A stretch of DNA of 16,625 bases from CAYPQL01 sp964412905 (GCA_964412905.1 CAYPQL010000032.1:1-16625); one strand, 5' to 3'. Shown: positions 1 through 6,746, counted from the first letter of the stretch. The notes: generated from the sequence alone by a model not told the origin. Numbers and translations: made by a program.

Positions 1-10
1 TTATCATTAG

Positions 11-301
11 CTAAATTTCAAGGAGCGAAATGTGGGTTAACGCGACACTGGTGGTGTAAATGATATAAACTAACATTACAACTACTATAATATAATCAAA
101 TATTGATAGCGTTGATAACGATTTCATTGTAGTATTAATCAAAACTACAAAAATAGTCCAAACAGCAATTGCAGCCAAAGCAGACATAATCCTTCTTCGT
201 TTTGCTTCATATTTTCCCTTGAGTATTATTGTTGCAATTAATTTTATTACTATTAATAGCAACAAAAATATCTCAACAAATCTAACTAATGTTTCTAACA
301 A
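11..301 (-). CDS. Small three-helix membrane protein, unknown function
   Basis: A 96-residue protein that I do not recognise. Hydrophobic stretches near residues 8-27, 38-57 and 68-90 suggest three membrane helices. A basic loop (KGKYEAKRRR) between helices 1 and 2 suggests that loop is cytoplasmic. I chose the TTG start at 299-301 because an AGGAGGT Shine-Dalgarno sequence lies 6 bases upstream (308-314). An ATG closer to the SD runs into a stop after two codons. The gene is divergent from grpE, and its promoter overlaps the grpE start codon. It is AT-rich and SD-led, unlike grpE and dnaK, and shares this style with the small genes at 998, 9952 and 14114. Its terminator would lie beyond the left edge. 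The gene is well supported; its function is unknown. Confidence 0.75.
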   Translation of the reverse strand: MLETLVRFVEIFLLLLIVIKLIATIILKGKYEAKRRRIMSALAAIAVWTIFVVLINTTMKSLSTLSIFDYIIVVVMLVYIIYTTSVALTHISLLEI

Positions 302-327
302 GACATTACCTCCTTTAACTTTCCTTT

Positions 328-357
328 AATATAACATAATCTTAGAATTTATGTCAA
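328..357 (-). promoter_or_regulatory. Sigma70-type promoter for the 11-301 gene
   Basis: On the minus strand a consensus -35 TTGACA (352-357) is followed after 18 bases by TATATT (328-333); the overlapping TTATAT gives a 17-base spacer. The -35 hexamer lies across the grpE start codon (351-353), so polymerase bound here could interfere with grpE transcription or initiation. Seen in sequence; activity is inferred. Confidence 0.6.
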
Positions 358-953
358 GCCAAAATTCAAATTTAGATTCAAATTTAGAGCAAGATAAAGA
401 TGAAGGTATTCAAAACGCGGAAGAAATAAAAGATGAAAATATAAATGAGCGGAAGGATAAGGAAATAGAAATTAACAATATAACGCAGGAAGAAAGCGAG
501 CTGGAAAAGCGCAAGAAACAGGCGGAGGAAAATCTGGCGGGGTGGCAGAGGGCGAAGGCGGATTTTTTGAATTATAAGAAAGATCAGGAAAAGTTTTTGG
601 GGGAGTTTCGGAAATACGCCAATGAAGATGTGATTATAAAACTTCTGCCGACGATAGACAGTTTCAATTTAGCCGCAGAGCATTTGCCAGAAGATTTGAA
701 AAACACCGATTGGGCGAAAGGGATAATGTGCATTAAAAGCCAATTTGATAATTTTCTCAAAGATACCGGCGTGGAAGAAATAAAATCAGTCGGAGAAAAA
801 TTTGATCCGAGCTCATTTGAATCAGTAAGCGAAGAAGAATCGGATAAGGAAGAAGGAATAATTATTGCCGAAGTTCAGAAAGGATATAAGATGTTTGGAA
901 AAGTAATCAGGGCGGGGAAAGTGAAGGTGGGGAAGAAGAAAGAAAAAAAATAA
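351..953 (+). CDS. grpE: Nucleotide exchange factor GrpE
   Basis: GrpE is the cytoplasmic exchange factor that releases ADP from DnaK in the Hsp70 cycle. The 200-residue protein has an acidic, low-complexity N-terminus (about 1-50), a long charged helical region for dimerisation (about 50-105), and the C-terminal beta domain. The diagnostic tail is present: KFDPSSFESV followed by AEVQKGYKMFGKVIRAGKV. The length is normal for the family. No SD precedes the ATG, and the short AT-rich gap to the divergent gene suggests a very short or absent leader. The first residues come from an imperfect DNA repeat of TTCAAATTTAGA type (NSNLDSNLE). The Lys-rich end (KKKEKK) is encoded by an A-run that also acts as the U-tract of a terminator on the other strand. 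dnaK lies about 800 bases downstream with two small genes between, and no dnaJ is visible in the window. Confidence 0.95.
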   Translation: MSSQNSNLDSNLEQDKDEGIQNAEEIKDENINERKDKEIEINNITQEESELEKRKKQAEENLAGWQRAKADFLNYKKDQEKFLGEFRKYANEDVIIKLLPTIDSFNLAAEHLPEDLKNTDWAKGIMCIKSQFDNFLKDTGVEEIKSVGEKFDPSSFESVSEEESDKEEGIIIAEVQKGYKMFGKVIRAGKVKVGKKKEKK

Positions 954-972
954 GAGCATATCATTTGCTCTT
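943..972 (-). terminator. Intrinsic terminator of the 998-1171 gene
   Basis: AAGAGCA (952-958) and TGCTCTT (966-972) form a 7-bp stem with a 7-base loop. On the minus strand this is followed by a run of eight T (943-950), a classical intrinsic terminator. The run overlaps the 3' end of grpE on the plus strand. In the plus direction the hairpin lacks a good U-tract. Confidence 0.7.
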
Positions 973-997
973 TGGCGTACAAATATTTGAAACTAAA

Positions 998-1171
998 TTA
1001 CTTGTCATATGTTATCATAAAGAATACTGACAACATAGAAAGCAAAACTATTCCCATAGCCATTATTGTGTAAGGCGGGGTGATTATGACGCTAGTTAAA
1101 TATAAAATTAACATCATAACAATAATAACTACAAAAAGTTTAGCTATTTCTGATTTTTTTACTATTACCAT
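998..1171 (-). CDS. 57-residue two-helix membrane protein
   Basis: A small gene encoding 57 residues, beginning MVIVKKSEIAKLFVV and ending FMITYDK. Two hydrophobic segments, about residues 11-31 and 36-53, are separated by a TPPYT turn, giving a predicted membrane hairpin with a lysine-bearing N-terminus. Support comes from a full expression signal set: TTGACA-17-TATTAT promoter, a GAGGAGG Shine-Dalgarno sequence 9 bases before the ATG, and a terminator right after the stop. No function is recognisable. It could be a regulatory peptide, a toxin-like peptide or a membrane stabiliser; nothing in the sequence decides this. It lies antisense between grpE and the Cys-rich gene, and its AT-rich, SD-led style differs from those neighbours. 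Confidence 0.72.
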   Translation of the reverse strand: MVIVKKSEIAKLFVVIIVMMLILYLTSVIITPPYTIMAMGIVLLSMLSVFFMITYDK

Positions 1172-1209
1172 TTTCTCTCACCTCCTCAAATTTTGTTTTT
1201 ATTAACCAC

Positions 1210-1238
1210 ATAATAAAACTATTTTTGCGGGTTGTCAA
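1210..1238 (-). promoter_or_regulatory. Near-consensus sigma70 promoter of the 998-1171 gene
   Basis: TTGACA (1233-1238), a 17-base spacer, then TATTAT (1210-1215) on the minus strand. The predicted transcript starts about 30 bases before the ATG and includes the GGAGG motif. The -35 context CCATTGACA is shared with the promoter of the 9952-10230 gene. Confidence 0.7.
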
Positions 1239-1247
1239 TGGAGATGG

Positions 1248-1282
1248 TAATTTGTAAGTTGTAATTAGTAATTTGGATTTGG
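1248..1282 (+). repeat. Degenerate heptamer tandem array (TAATTTG type)
   Basis: Five consecutive 7-base units: TAATTTG, TAAGTTG, TAATTAG, TAATTTG and GATTTGG. On the opposite strand the unit is CAAATTA, a rotation of the AAATTAC unit that occurs four times in frame inside tyrS (15519-15546). The array lies upstream of the Cys-rich gene and is followed by an octamer pair AATTTAAC (1291-1306), just before its ATG. Confidence 0.7.
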
Positions 1283-1317
1283 AACAAAACAATTTAACAA
1301 TTTAACAATAAAATTTT

Positions 1318-1488
1318 ATGTCAAAATTATACAAATGCGTCAAAGAATGTGGGAGCGTGGAGGAGAATGATAGCGATAAAAAACCGCTCTGTTGCGGAGT
1401 TGAGATGATTGAAGTGAATGAAGAGGAGTTATTCAGTTGTCCCGGATGCGCCGGATGCCATGTGGGATGCGGAGGAAAAGAAGAATAG
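1318..1488 (+). CDS. Eight-cysteine mini-protein, desulforedoxin-like start
   Basis: A 56-residue protein with eight cysteines at 7, 11, 25, 26, 41, 44, 47 and 51. The N-terminal part, YKCVKECG followed by LCCGVEM, resembles the desulforedoxin and desulfoferrodoxin N-terminal metal site (YKCxxCG then CCGxxM), with one extra residue in the first pair. The C-terminal part adds CPGCAGCHVGC, a second cluster of four cysteines and one histidine. This suggests a protein binding iron or zinc at one or two sites; that is inference. The ATG has no SD but follows AATTTAAC octamers, as does the 10339-10659 gene. Codon use and upstream style match the core genes. It sits directly upstream of dnaK and downstream of grpE, so a redox or zinc role tied to the chaperone system is possible but unproven. 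Confidence 0.7.
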   Translation: MSKLYKCVKECGSVEENDSDKKPLCCGVEMIEVNEEELFSCPGCAGCHVGCGGKEE

Positions 1489-1521
1489 AAATTAGAATAT
1501 TGAATCTAGAATTTAGAAAAA

Positions 1522-1694
1522 TTGTCATTCTGAACTTGTTTCAGAATCTGTCCTGTTGACGGGTTTTAATTTTATATATTTCACAGAATTATATTACAGA
1601 TCTTTGTGTAAATACAATATATAATTCTTTGCGCCAAATCATAACTTAAAAGCGTAGTAATTATACAGATGCTGAAACAAGTTCAGCATGACAA
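1522..1694. repeat. REPIN-like element: two inverted hairpin half-sites
   Basis: Half-site one (1522-1551) contains ATTCTGAA-CTTGT-TTCAGAAT, a perfect 8-bp stem (1527-1534 with 1540-1547). Half-site two (1665-1694) is inverted and contains ATGCTGAA-ACAAG-TTCAGCAT (1669-1676 with 1682-1689). The two half-sites match at about 28 of 30 positions, and the differences are compensatory, keeping both stems perfect. A spacer of about 113 bases separates them. The same architecture recurs at 10699-10812. It fills most of the gap before dnaK. Confidence 0.75.
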
Positions 1695-1770
1695 AATATT
1701 ATTTTTGTAGAGAGTGAGTAGTCGCGGATTTTATAACAATATAATAACTTAACAATTAATAATAAACAAT

Positions 1771-3684
1771 ATGAGTAAAATTTTGGGGATTGATCTTGGA
1801 ACGACAAATTCCGCGATGGCGATCGTGGAGGCGGGAGAGCCGAGAATTTTAGAGAATAAAGAAGGAAACAGAACGACTCCTTCCGTCGTCGCTATGAGCA
1901 AAACAGGCGAAAGGCTTGTGGGAGTAATCGCGAAAAGACAAGCCGTCACTAATCCGGCAAACACAATTTTCTCAATCAAAAGATTGATTGGAAGAAGTTT
2001 TGAAGACGAGGAAACTCAGAGAGATTTGAAGCTTTTGCCGTATAAAATTATCAAAGCGAACGGCGGAGTTAAAGTGAAAATGGGAAACAAGGAATGGACT
2101 CCGCAAGAAATTTCCGCGATGATTTTGCAAAAACTCAAAGCTGACGCGGAAGAAAAACTGGGAGAGAAAATCACCGAAGCGGTAATCACTGTTCCGGCGT
2201 ATTTCAACGACTCGCAAAGGCAGGCGACAAAAGACGCAGGAAAAATCGCGGGGCTGGAAGTGAAAAGAATCATCAACGAGCCGACGGCCGCGGCTTTGGC
2301 GTACGGATTTAATAAGAAAAAAGATGAGAAAATCGTCGTCTATGATTTGGGCGGAGGAACATTTGATGTTTCGGTTTTGGAAGTCGGAGGCGACACGGTT
2401 GAAGTGCGGGCGACTAACGGCGACACCCATTTGGGCGGAGACGATTTTGACCAAAGAATAATCAATTGGATAGTTGAAGAATTTAAAAAAGACCAGGGAG
2501 TTGATTTAAGCAAAGATCAAATGGCGCTTCAAAGACTGAAAGAAGCCGGAGAAAAAGCGAAGCACGAACTTTCCACTTCCGTTGAAACGGAAATAAACCA
2601 GCCGTTTATCACAGTTGACGCTTCGGGTCCGAAACACTTGAATTTAAAATTGACAAGAGCGAAATTGGAGGAGCTTGTTGATGATTTAATTCAGAAAACT
2701 CTCGCACCGTGCAAAAACGCTTTGAAAGACGCAAAACTTAGCGTGGGCGATATAAACGAAGTTGTCCTGGTCGGCGGAATGACCAGAATGCCGGCCGTGC
2801 AGGAATTAGTAAAAAAGTTTTTCGGAAAAGAACCGCATAAAGGAATTAATCCCGATGAAGTGGTTGCCCTCGGCGCCGCCATTCAGGGAGGGGTTTTGCG
2901 GGGAGATGTGAAAGATGTTTTACTTTTAGACGTGACTCCCCTTTCGCTAGGAATTGAAACAATGGGCGGAATTTCCACAAAACTTATTGAAAAGAACACG
3001 ACTATTCCTGCCGCTAAAAGCCAAGTTTTTTCAACCGCGGCTGATAATCAGCCTTCAGTGGAAATTAATATTTTACAAGGAGAAAGAGAAATGGCGGCGG
3101 ACAACAAATCTCTCGGCAGATTTATTCTGGACGGCATCCCGCCATCTCCAAGAGGAGTTCCGCAAGTTGAAGTTACTTTTGACATTGACGCTAATGGAAT
3201 TCTAAACGTCAAAGCAAAAGACAAAGCGACAAACAAAGAGCAGTCCATCAGAATTGAAGCGTCAAGCGGGCTTTCCAAAGAGGAAATTGACAAGATGCAA
3301 AAAGACGCAGCTGTCCACGCCGAAGAGGATAAGAAAAAAAGAGAAAAGATTGAAATTAAAAATAACGCCGACACGCTTATTTACACGACGGAAAAACTTC
3401 TGCGGGATTCCGGAGATAAAATCAAGCCGGAAGATAAAAAAACTATTGAAGAAAAAGTCGAAGCTCTTAAAAAAGTAAAAGACGGCGATGACTCTGAAGC
3501 GATTAAAAAAGCGTCGGAAGAATTGTCTCTGGAAGCCCAAAAAATCGGCACCGCAATGTACCAGCAAGCCCAACAAACAGCGGAAGGTGAAAAGAAAAAA
3601 GAGGAAGAAAACAAAGGTCCGGTTGAAGGAGAATATGAAGAAGTGAAGGATGAGAAAAAGAAAGACGGGGAAGATAAAAAATAA
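1771..3684 (+). CDS. dnaK: Molecular chaperone DnaK (Hsp70)
   Basis: DnaK is the cytoplasmic ATP-dependent Hsp70 that binds exposed hydrophobic segments of client proteins, working with GrpE and DnaJ. The 637 residues match the normal length. Visible motifs are IGIDLGTTNSA-like phosphate loop 1 (about 5-16), VPAYFNDSQRQATKDAG (141-157), NEPTAAALAYG (169-179), YDLGGGTFDVSVLE (191-204), VVLVGGMTRMPAVQ (331-344) and the interdomain linker DVLLLDVTPLSLG (382-394). The substrate-binding domain follows, then a helical lid and a charged tail with GEYEEVKD, like other bacterial DnaK C-termini. The start ATG has no SD and follows AT-rich sequence with TTAACAATTAATAATAAACAAT-type repetition. I see no CIRCE operator upstream, so HrcA control is not supported. 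A strong terminator follows directly. Confidence 0.98.
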   Translation: MSKILGIDLGTTNSAMAIVEAGEPRILENKEGNRTTPSVVAMSKTGERLVGVIAKRQAVTNPANTIFSIKRLIGRSFEDEETQRDLKLLPYKIIKANGGVKVKMGNKEWTPQEISAMILQKLKADAEEKLGEKITEAVITVPAYFNDSQRQATKDAGKIAGLEVKRIINEPTAAALAYGFNKKKDEKIVVYDLGGGTFDVSVLEVGGDTVEVRATNGDTHLGGDDFDQRIINWIVEEFKKDQGVDLSKDQMALQRLKEAGEKAKHELSTSVETEINQPFITVDASGPKHLNLKLTRAKLEELVDDLIQKTLAPCKNALKDAKLSVGDINEVVLVGGMTRMPAVQELVKKFFGKEPHKGINPDEVVALGAAIQGGVLRGDVKDVLLLDVTPLSLGIETMGGISTKLIEKNTTIPAAKSQVFSTAADNQPSVEINILQGEREMAADNKSLGRFILDGIPPSPRGVPQVEVTFDIDANGILNVKAKDKATNKEQSIRIEASSGLSKEEIDKMQKDAAVHAEEDKKKREKIEIKNNADTLIYTTEKLLRDSGDKIKPEDKKTIEEKVEALKKVKDGDDSEAIKKASEELSLEAQKIGTAMYQQAQQTAEGEKKKEEENKGPVEGEYEEVKDEKKKDGEDKK

Positions 3685-3688
3685 ATAT

Positions 3689-3731
3689 AAAAAGGGGGAT
3701 AAGCCAAAAGCCACCCCCCCCCTTTTTTTTT
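3689..3731 (+). terminator. Intrinsic terminator after dnaK
   Basis: AAAAAGGGGG (3689-3698) can pair with the C-run and T-run at 3714-3731, followed by more T-rich sequence. The arms contain homopolymers of nine C and nine T, which are also prone to slippage and sequencing error. It begins five bases after the dnaK stop. Confidence 0.8.
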
Positions 3732-3779
3732 ATTTTTATCCCCGTTGCATTTAATTCAATTTGACAATCTCTGCGAATT

Positions 3780-3845
3780 GTAATAGTATTTAATCATCAA
3801 TCTGTTAATTCGTAATTCATTAATCCATTAATTCCATCCCAATTT
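3780..3845 (+). repeat. Degenerate AT-rich tandem repeat before rpsT
   Basis: The gap between the dnaK terminator and rpsT ends in loosely repeated units such as TAATTCG, TAATTCA, TTAATCCA and TTAATTCC, stopping a few bases before the rpsT ATG. The units resemble the AATTCAT array at 5434-5461. No SD and no clear promoter are visible. Evidence for a tandem origin is moderate because the units are diverged. Confidence 0.45.
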
Positions 3846-4157
3846 ATGCCAAATTCAAAATCAGCGAAGAAATCTTTGAAACAAAGCAAAAAGAAAAGAG
3901 ATATAAACACAAGGTCAAAAGTTAGAATGAAAAAGGTCATAAAAAGCTTGAATGATCTTGTAAATGCTTTGAATAAAAAAACCGAGACGATCACCGCCGA
4001 TAAGTTGAAAGAAATCGAAGAGACTCTCAGAAACGCTTACAAGCAAATAGATAAAACCGCTAAAAACGGAATTATCAAGAAAAGGACGGCTTCTCGAAAA
4101 AAATCCGCGCTGGCAAGAAAAGTAAATTCTCTGCGGCAAAAATCATTAAAAAAGTAA
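3846..4157 (+). CDS. rpsT: 30S ribosomal protein bS20
   Basis: Ribosomal protein S20 binds 16S rRNA early in 30S assembly. The 103-residue product is very Lys/Arg-rich and helical. The N-terminal MPNSKSAKKSLKQSKKKR matches the family signature MPNxKSAKKR. The C-terminal KTAKNGIIKKRTASRKKSAL followed by ARKVN matches the conserved AAKKGVIHKNxAARKKSRLAKK block. It is slightly longer than the usual 85-90 residues. There is no SD. It faces holA across a shared terminator; rpsT beside holA is a common arrangement in Firmicutes and other bacteria, which supports both calls. Confidence 0.96.
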   Translation: MPNSKSAKKSLKQSKKKRDINTRSKVRMKKVIKSLNDLVNALNKKTETITADKLKEIEETLRNAYKQIDKTAKNGIIKKRTASRKKSALARKVNSLRQKSLKK

Positions 4158-4220
4158 GAAGAATATTTAAATATTCAAAAAGAAGATAAAAGGATAAAAC
4201 AAAAACGGGGAATAGACCAG

Positions 4221-4256
4221 AACAAACCATTTTTAAAAAGAGTGGTTTGTTTTTTA
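4221..4256 (+). terminator. Intrinsic terminator between rpsT and holA
   Basis: AACAAACCA (4221-4229) pairs with TGGTTTGTT (4243-4251), a 9-bp stem with a 13-base loop, followed by a T-run on the plus strand. It terminates rpsT. The T-run contains the holA stop codon (4254-4256) of the opposite strand, so the convergent genes abut here. In the minus direction the U-tract is weak. Confidence 0.8.
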
Positions 4257-5357
4257 TACGGACACAACAAGCAAATCCAAAACCAATCTGGCGTCCATTT
4301 TTCCCGTTTTAATCGCCAAGTCCGCGTCAAAAAGCTTTTGGTATATTTTTTTCAAAGCTTCCATTTCAAATTTTTGGCACTGCTGAACGGTTTTCTGGAC
4401 GACGAAAGGATGCATTTTTGTCCGCGCGACAATTTGCGGATTGGCGAATCCCTGATCAAGCAAGCTTTTTATTTTTATCAAATTGCGGAACTGGTAGACA
4501 AACATCGTCAGAATATAATTCTCATTCAACCCTTCTTCTATCTGCTTATTCAAAAGAAGAGCCGCCTTGTTTTTATTTTTTGAACTTATGCTGTCTATAA
4601 GATTGAATATATTCATATCCACCTTTGACTTCACCAGCAATTCCACATCCTCTTTTTCGATTTCTTCTCCCTCTCGATAATTTACCAGCTTTTCAATTTC
4701 ATTGCCGGCTTCCCATAAATTATACGACTGATTCATTTTCCCGCTTCTGTCTTTTTGCGCCAGACCTTTTCCCAGAGAAATTATAAGAGCGCCGAGAGCG
4801 TCTCTGCTGATTTTCCCGCCAAACTTTTCTATTCTGTTTTTTATCCAGCTTTCAAATTTGAAGTCAGCTGGCATTGAAAATTCTTTCATTTCCGCCGCGC
4901 CCGATTTTTCAAGCTTAAGCAATTCCTTGTATATTTTTTTTCTTTTATCCAAACTCTTTTCAACAAAAAATATCTTGATTTCCTTTTGCGGATTGGCCAG
5001 ATATTTCAGAATTATCTTTTCTTTCTCATCATTGTTTTCCAGATCATCGCCGGAAACCGCTTCCTGCGTTTCTTCTTTTGAAACGGTGGAATTTTTAGCC
5101 TTGGAATTTGAATAAAACAAACTGTTTTTTATCACTAATAATTTTTCCGAACTAAAAAGCGACCCAGACATCAATCCGTTTTGAAGCTTGCCCAGCTTTT
5201 CGTCTTTGCTTAAATTTTGGTTATTCCAATCAATCTCGTGTGTATTTATTCCGCCATTTTTTTTCTCAAAAGCTTCTTTTTCTTTTCTGATATTTTCCGC
5301 GATCGTAAAATCATCATCGCCGAAATAGAGGTAAATGTTTTTTTTGTTATTTGTCAT
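4254..5357 (-). CDS. holA: DNA polymerase III subunit delta
   Basis: HolA is the delta subunit of the clamp loader; it opens the beta sliding clamp. The 367-residue protein starts with IYLYFGDDDFTIAENIRKEK, the usual N-terminal signature (YLxxGxDxFxxxE). The middle is the divergent AAA+-like region. The C-terminal collar region contains LLLNKQIEEGLNENYILTMF and KTGKMDARLVLDLLV, where family members have ALxxLxxLLxxGExPxxIL and a terminal K-x-G. A Ser/Glu/Asp-rich stretch around residues 84-112 looks like an insertion or flexible loop. There is no SD; the ATG follows the array ATTAGTATTTAGTAT, also present before the PBP gene. It lies downstream of the DUF3048 gene, separated by heptamer arrays and a hairpin. 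Paired with rpsT as in many bacteria. Confidence 0.9.
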   Translation of the reverse strand: MTNNKKNIYLYFGDDDFTIAENIRKEKEAFEKKNGGINTHEIDWNNQNLSKDEKLGKLQNGLMSGSLFSSEKLLVIKNSLFYSNSKAKNSTVSKEETQEAVSGDDLENNDEKEKIILKYLANPQKEIKIFFVEKSLDKRKKIYKELLKLEKSGAAEMKEFSMPADFKFESWIKNRIEKFGGKISRDALGALIISLGKGLAQKDRSGKMNQSYNLWEAGNEIEKLVNYREGEEIEKEDVELLVKSKVDMNIFNLIDSISSKNKNKAALLLNKQIEEGLNENYILTMFVYQFRNLIKIKSLLDQGFANPQIVARTKMHPFVVQKTVQQCQKFEMEALKKIYQKLFDADLAIKTGKMDARLVLDLLVVSV

Positions 5358-5361
5358 ACGA

Positions 5362-5414
5362 TTAGTATTTAGTATGCGGTATTAAGTATTAAGTATTAAG
5401 TATTAAGTATTAAG
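5362..5414 (+). repeat. Start-proximal repeat: ATTAGTATTTAGTAT plus five TATTAAG
   Basis: Just upstream of the holA start (minus strand) lie ATTAGTATTTAGTAT and then five perfect tandem copies of TATTAAG (5380-5414). The first 26 bases match the same position upstream of the PBP gene (13937 onward) at about 23 positions, in the same orientation relative to the start codon. A dispersed period-7 repeat is the simplest reading. Confidence 0.75.
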
Positions 5415-5436
5415 CTTTCTATTAAAATAGCTTAAT
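5409..5436 (-). terminator. Hairpin between DUF3048 gene and holA
   Basis: ATTAAGC (5409-5415) pairs with GCTTAAT (5430-5436), with an inner CTATT-AA-AATAG palindrome. It is flanked by the two heptamer arrays. No U-tract follows, so it is at best a weak terminator or processing site; it may be only a by-product of the repeats. Confidence 0.35.
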
Positions 5437-5461
5437 TCATAATTCATAATTCATAATTCAT
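5434..5461 (+). repeat. Four perfect AATTCAT heptamers at the DUF3048 stop
   Basis: Four exact tandem copies of AATTCAT, followed by a partial fifth. The array overlaps the last bases of the DUF3048 gene and contains its TGA stop (5458-5460). Changes in copy number here could alter the C-terminus. Confidence 0.8.
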
Positions 5462-6564
5462 AATTCCAATTCCCACTCCACTTCCTGATTCGGCTGGACG
5501 ACTTGGATCCAGATTTGGCCGGGGACAAATTTGATTTCTTCTCCCGACTCGTTATAAAAATATAATTTTGATTTCATATCCGTTTTGTCTTTTTTCCATT
5601 TCCCTTTGATTTCCCGGCCGTTTTGATAGACAATCGCGCCGCCCTCGCCTTCAATGTCCATATCGTTATACTGCCCTTCAATCTGCCTTGACGCGGCAAA
5701 CATTATCGCCACATTTTTCGCGGAAATTTGACTTGAAGTAAGCCTGTCTTTGTCTTCTTTGCCGCCCTTTGTTCTTAAATAAGAATTTGTGTCTTTGCTA
5801 TATTCATACTCAACTTCATAAACCGAAAGATAGCCGATGGATAATTTTCCATTTTTATCAATCGGGCTTTCGTCGTCATAAAATTTATATCCTTCAAATT
5901 GGCTTTCCATTCTATACCCAATTCTTTCGGAATATTCTTCCATCCTTTGTATATTTGTAAATCCGTCATGCGGCTTTAAAAATCCGGGCTTGCGATAGAA
6001 AACGGTTCCGTCTAAATATAAAGCGTTGACATTGTCCATAATTTTGTTATTCAATTTGTCCAGCGCGAAATGCGATCCGCCCCAATGCGCGAAAATCGCG
6101 TCAAACCCCATCGCCAGCGGAATGAAATCATGCCGCGCGCTTCTAACACTTCCGATGTCTTCCGGCTCGTTGCAAACATAAACCGCCATATATCGCGTGA
6201 TTCCGCCTGTCACCACCGGCATTTCAATAACCAAATCCGCTTGTGAGATCCCGCTCAAAGGCCAAGCCTCCAAATCCCCCGCCAGCATCACCGCAAACGG
6301 CCTATTCTTCGCGTTATCGCACGGAACTCCGTTTATCAAACTTCTCTCTTTTTCTTCTTCTATAATTTTTTCGCCATTGTTTTCTTCATTGTCGTTGTTT
6401 ATAACTTCATTATTCGCTGAATTATTTTTAATAATTATCGTCCTGCCTTTTAATACGCTTCCTAAATTATTAATATTACTGCCAATAAAAAACGCGGCGA
6501 CCAACAAAACCGCCCCCGCCGCAATATAAGATTTTTGTTTTTTATTTATTTTATCCATGATCAT
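5458..6564 (-). CDS. DUF3048 (YerB-like) membrane-anchored protein
   Basis: A 368-residue protein of the DUF3048 family (Bacillus YerB and relatives), whose biochemical role is not established to my knowledge. Residues about 12-28 form an N-terminal membrane anchor (signal-anchor, no lipobox cysteine seen), followed by an Asn/Glu-rich linker (about 40-75). The domain starts at NRPFAVMLAGDLEAWPLSGI and continues through GGITRYMAVYV, IGSVRSARHDFIPLAM and FDAIFAHWGGSHFAL, all family hallmarks. The second half contains VYEVEYEYSKDTNSYLR and a C-terminal beta-rich GQIWIQVV region. It probably faces outside the cytoplasmic membrane. The start could be M1 or M3 (MIMDK). There is no SD. A TTGTTT-17-TATAAT promoter about 175 bases upstream gives a long structured leader. 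The TGA stop lies inside the AATTCAT array. Confidence 0.88.
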   Translation of the reverse strand: MIMDKINKKQKSYIAAGAVLLVAAFFIGSNINNLGSVLKGRTIIIKNNSANNEVINNDNEENNGEKIIEEEKERSLINGVPCDNAKNRPFAVMLAGDLEAWPLSGISQADLVIEMPVVTGGITRYMAVYVCNEPEDIGSVRSARHDFIPLAMGFDAIFAHWGGSHFALDKLNNKIMDNVNALYLDGTVFYRKPGFLKPHDGFTNIQRMEEYSERIGYRMESQFEGYKFYDDESPIDKNGKLSIGYLSVYEVEYEYSKDTNSYLRTKGGKEDKDRLTSSQISAKNVAIMFAASRQIEGQYNDMDIEGEGGAIVYQNGREIKGKWKKDKTDMKSKLYFYNESGEEIKFVPGQIWIQVVQPNQEVEWELEL

Positions 6565-6595
6565 ATTTATATTTGTTAATTTATTGCTAGTGAAT

Positions 6596-6721
6596 TTAAT
6601 ATTCAGGAGTCCTGACGAAAGTCAGGAAAAAATATCGCAATTCTTCTGAAATGCGCCAAGCTCGCGAAACCTCATCCTTACTTTCGCAAGGACTCCAATT
6701 CGCGCTTGGCGTCTGAATTAA
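6596..6721 (-). other. Structured leader or palindromic element upstream of DUF3048 gene
   Basis: A roughly 126-base foldback bordered by near-inverted TTAATATTCAG and CTGAATTAA. On the minus strand CGCCAAGCGCGAA pairs with TTCGCGAGCTTGGCG (6699-6711 with 6654-6668, two-base bulge), enclosing a small hairpin TCCTT/AAGGA. A second hairpin is CCTGAC-TTTC-GTCAGG (6611-6626). Alternatively GGAGTCCTTGCGAAAGT (6680-6696) pairs with 6606-6622 at 15 of 17 positions, which excludes the local folds. It lies within the predicted 5' leader. It matches no riboswitch class that I recognise; it may instead be a dispersed palindromic repeat. Confidence 0.6.
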
Positions 6722-6746
6722 AAACTTAATTTATCAACCCGCCTTC

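Noticed and set aside
1489..1770. CIRCE/HrcA operator before dnaK
   Set aside because: No TTAGCACTC-N9-GAGTGCTAA pattern; the inverted repeats there are the CTGAA hairpin family, also found far from heat-shock genes.
1972..2454. Long minus-strand reading frame inside dnaK
   Set aside because: It is antisense to a fully conserved gene and its product has no recognisable domain; high coding density of dnaK explains it.
4242..4583. Plus-strand frame antisense to holA
   Set aside because: Begins inside the rpsT terminator and mirrors holA codons.
5362..5461. CRISPR array
   Set aside because: Units are 7 bases and directly adjacent, with no unique spacers and no cas genes.
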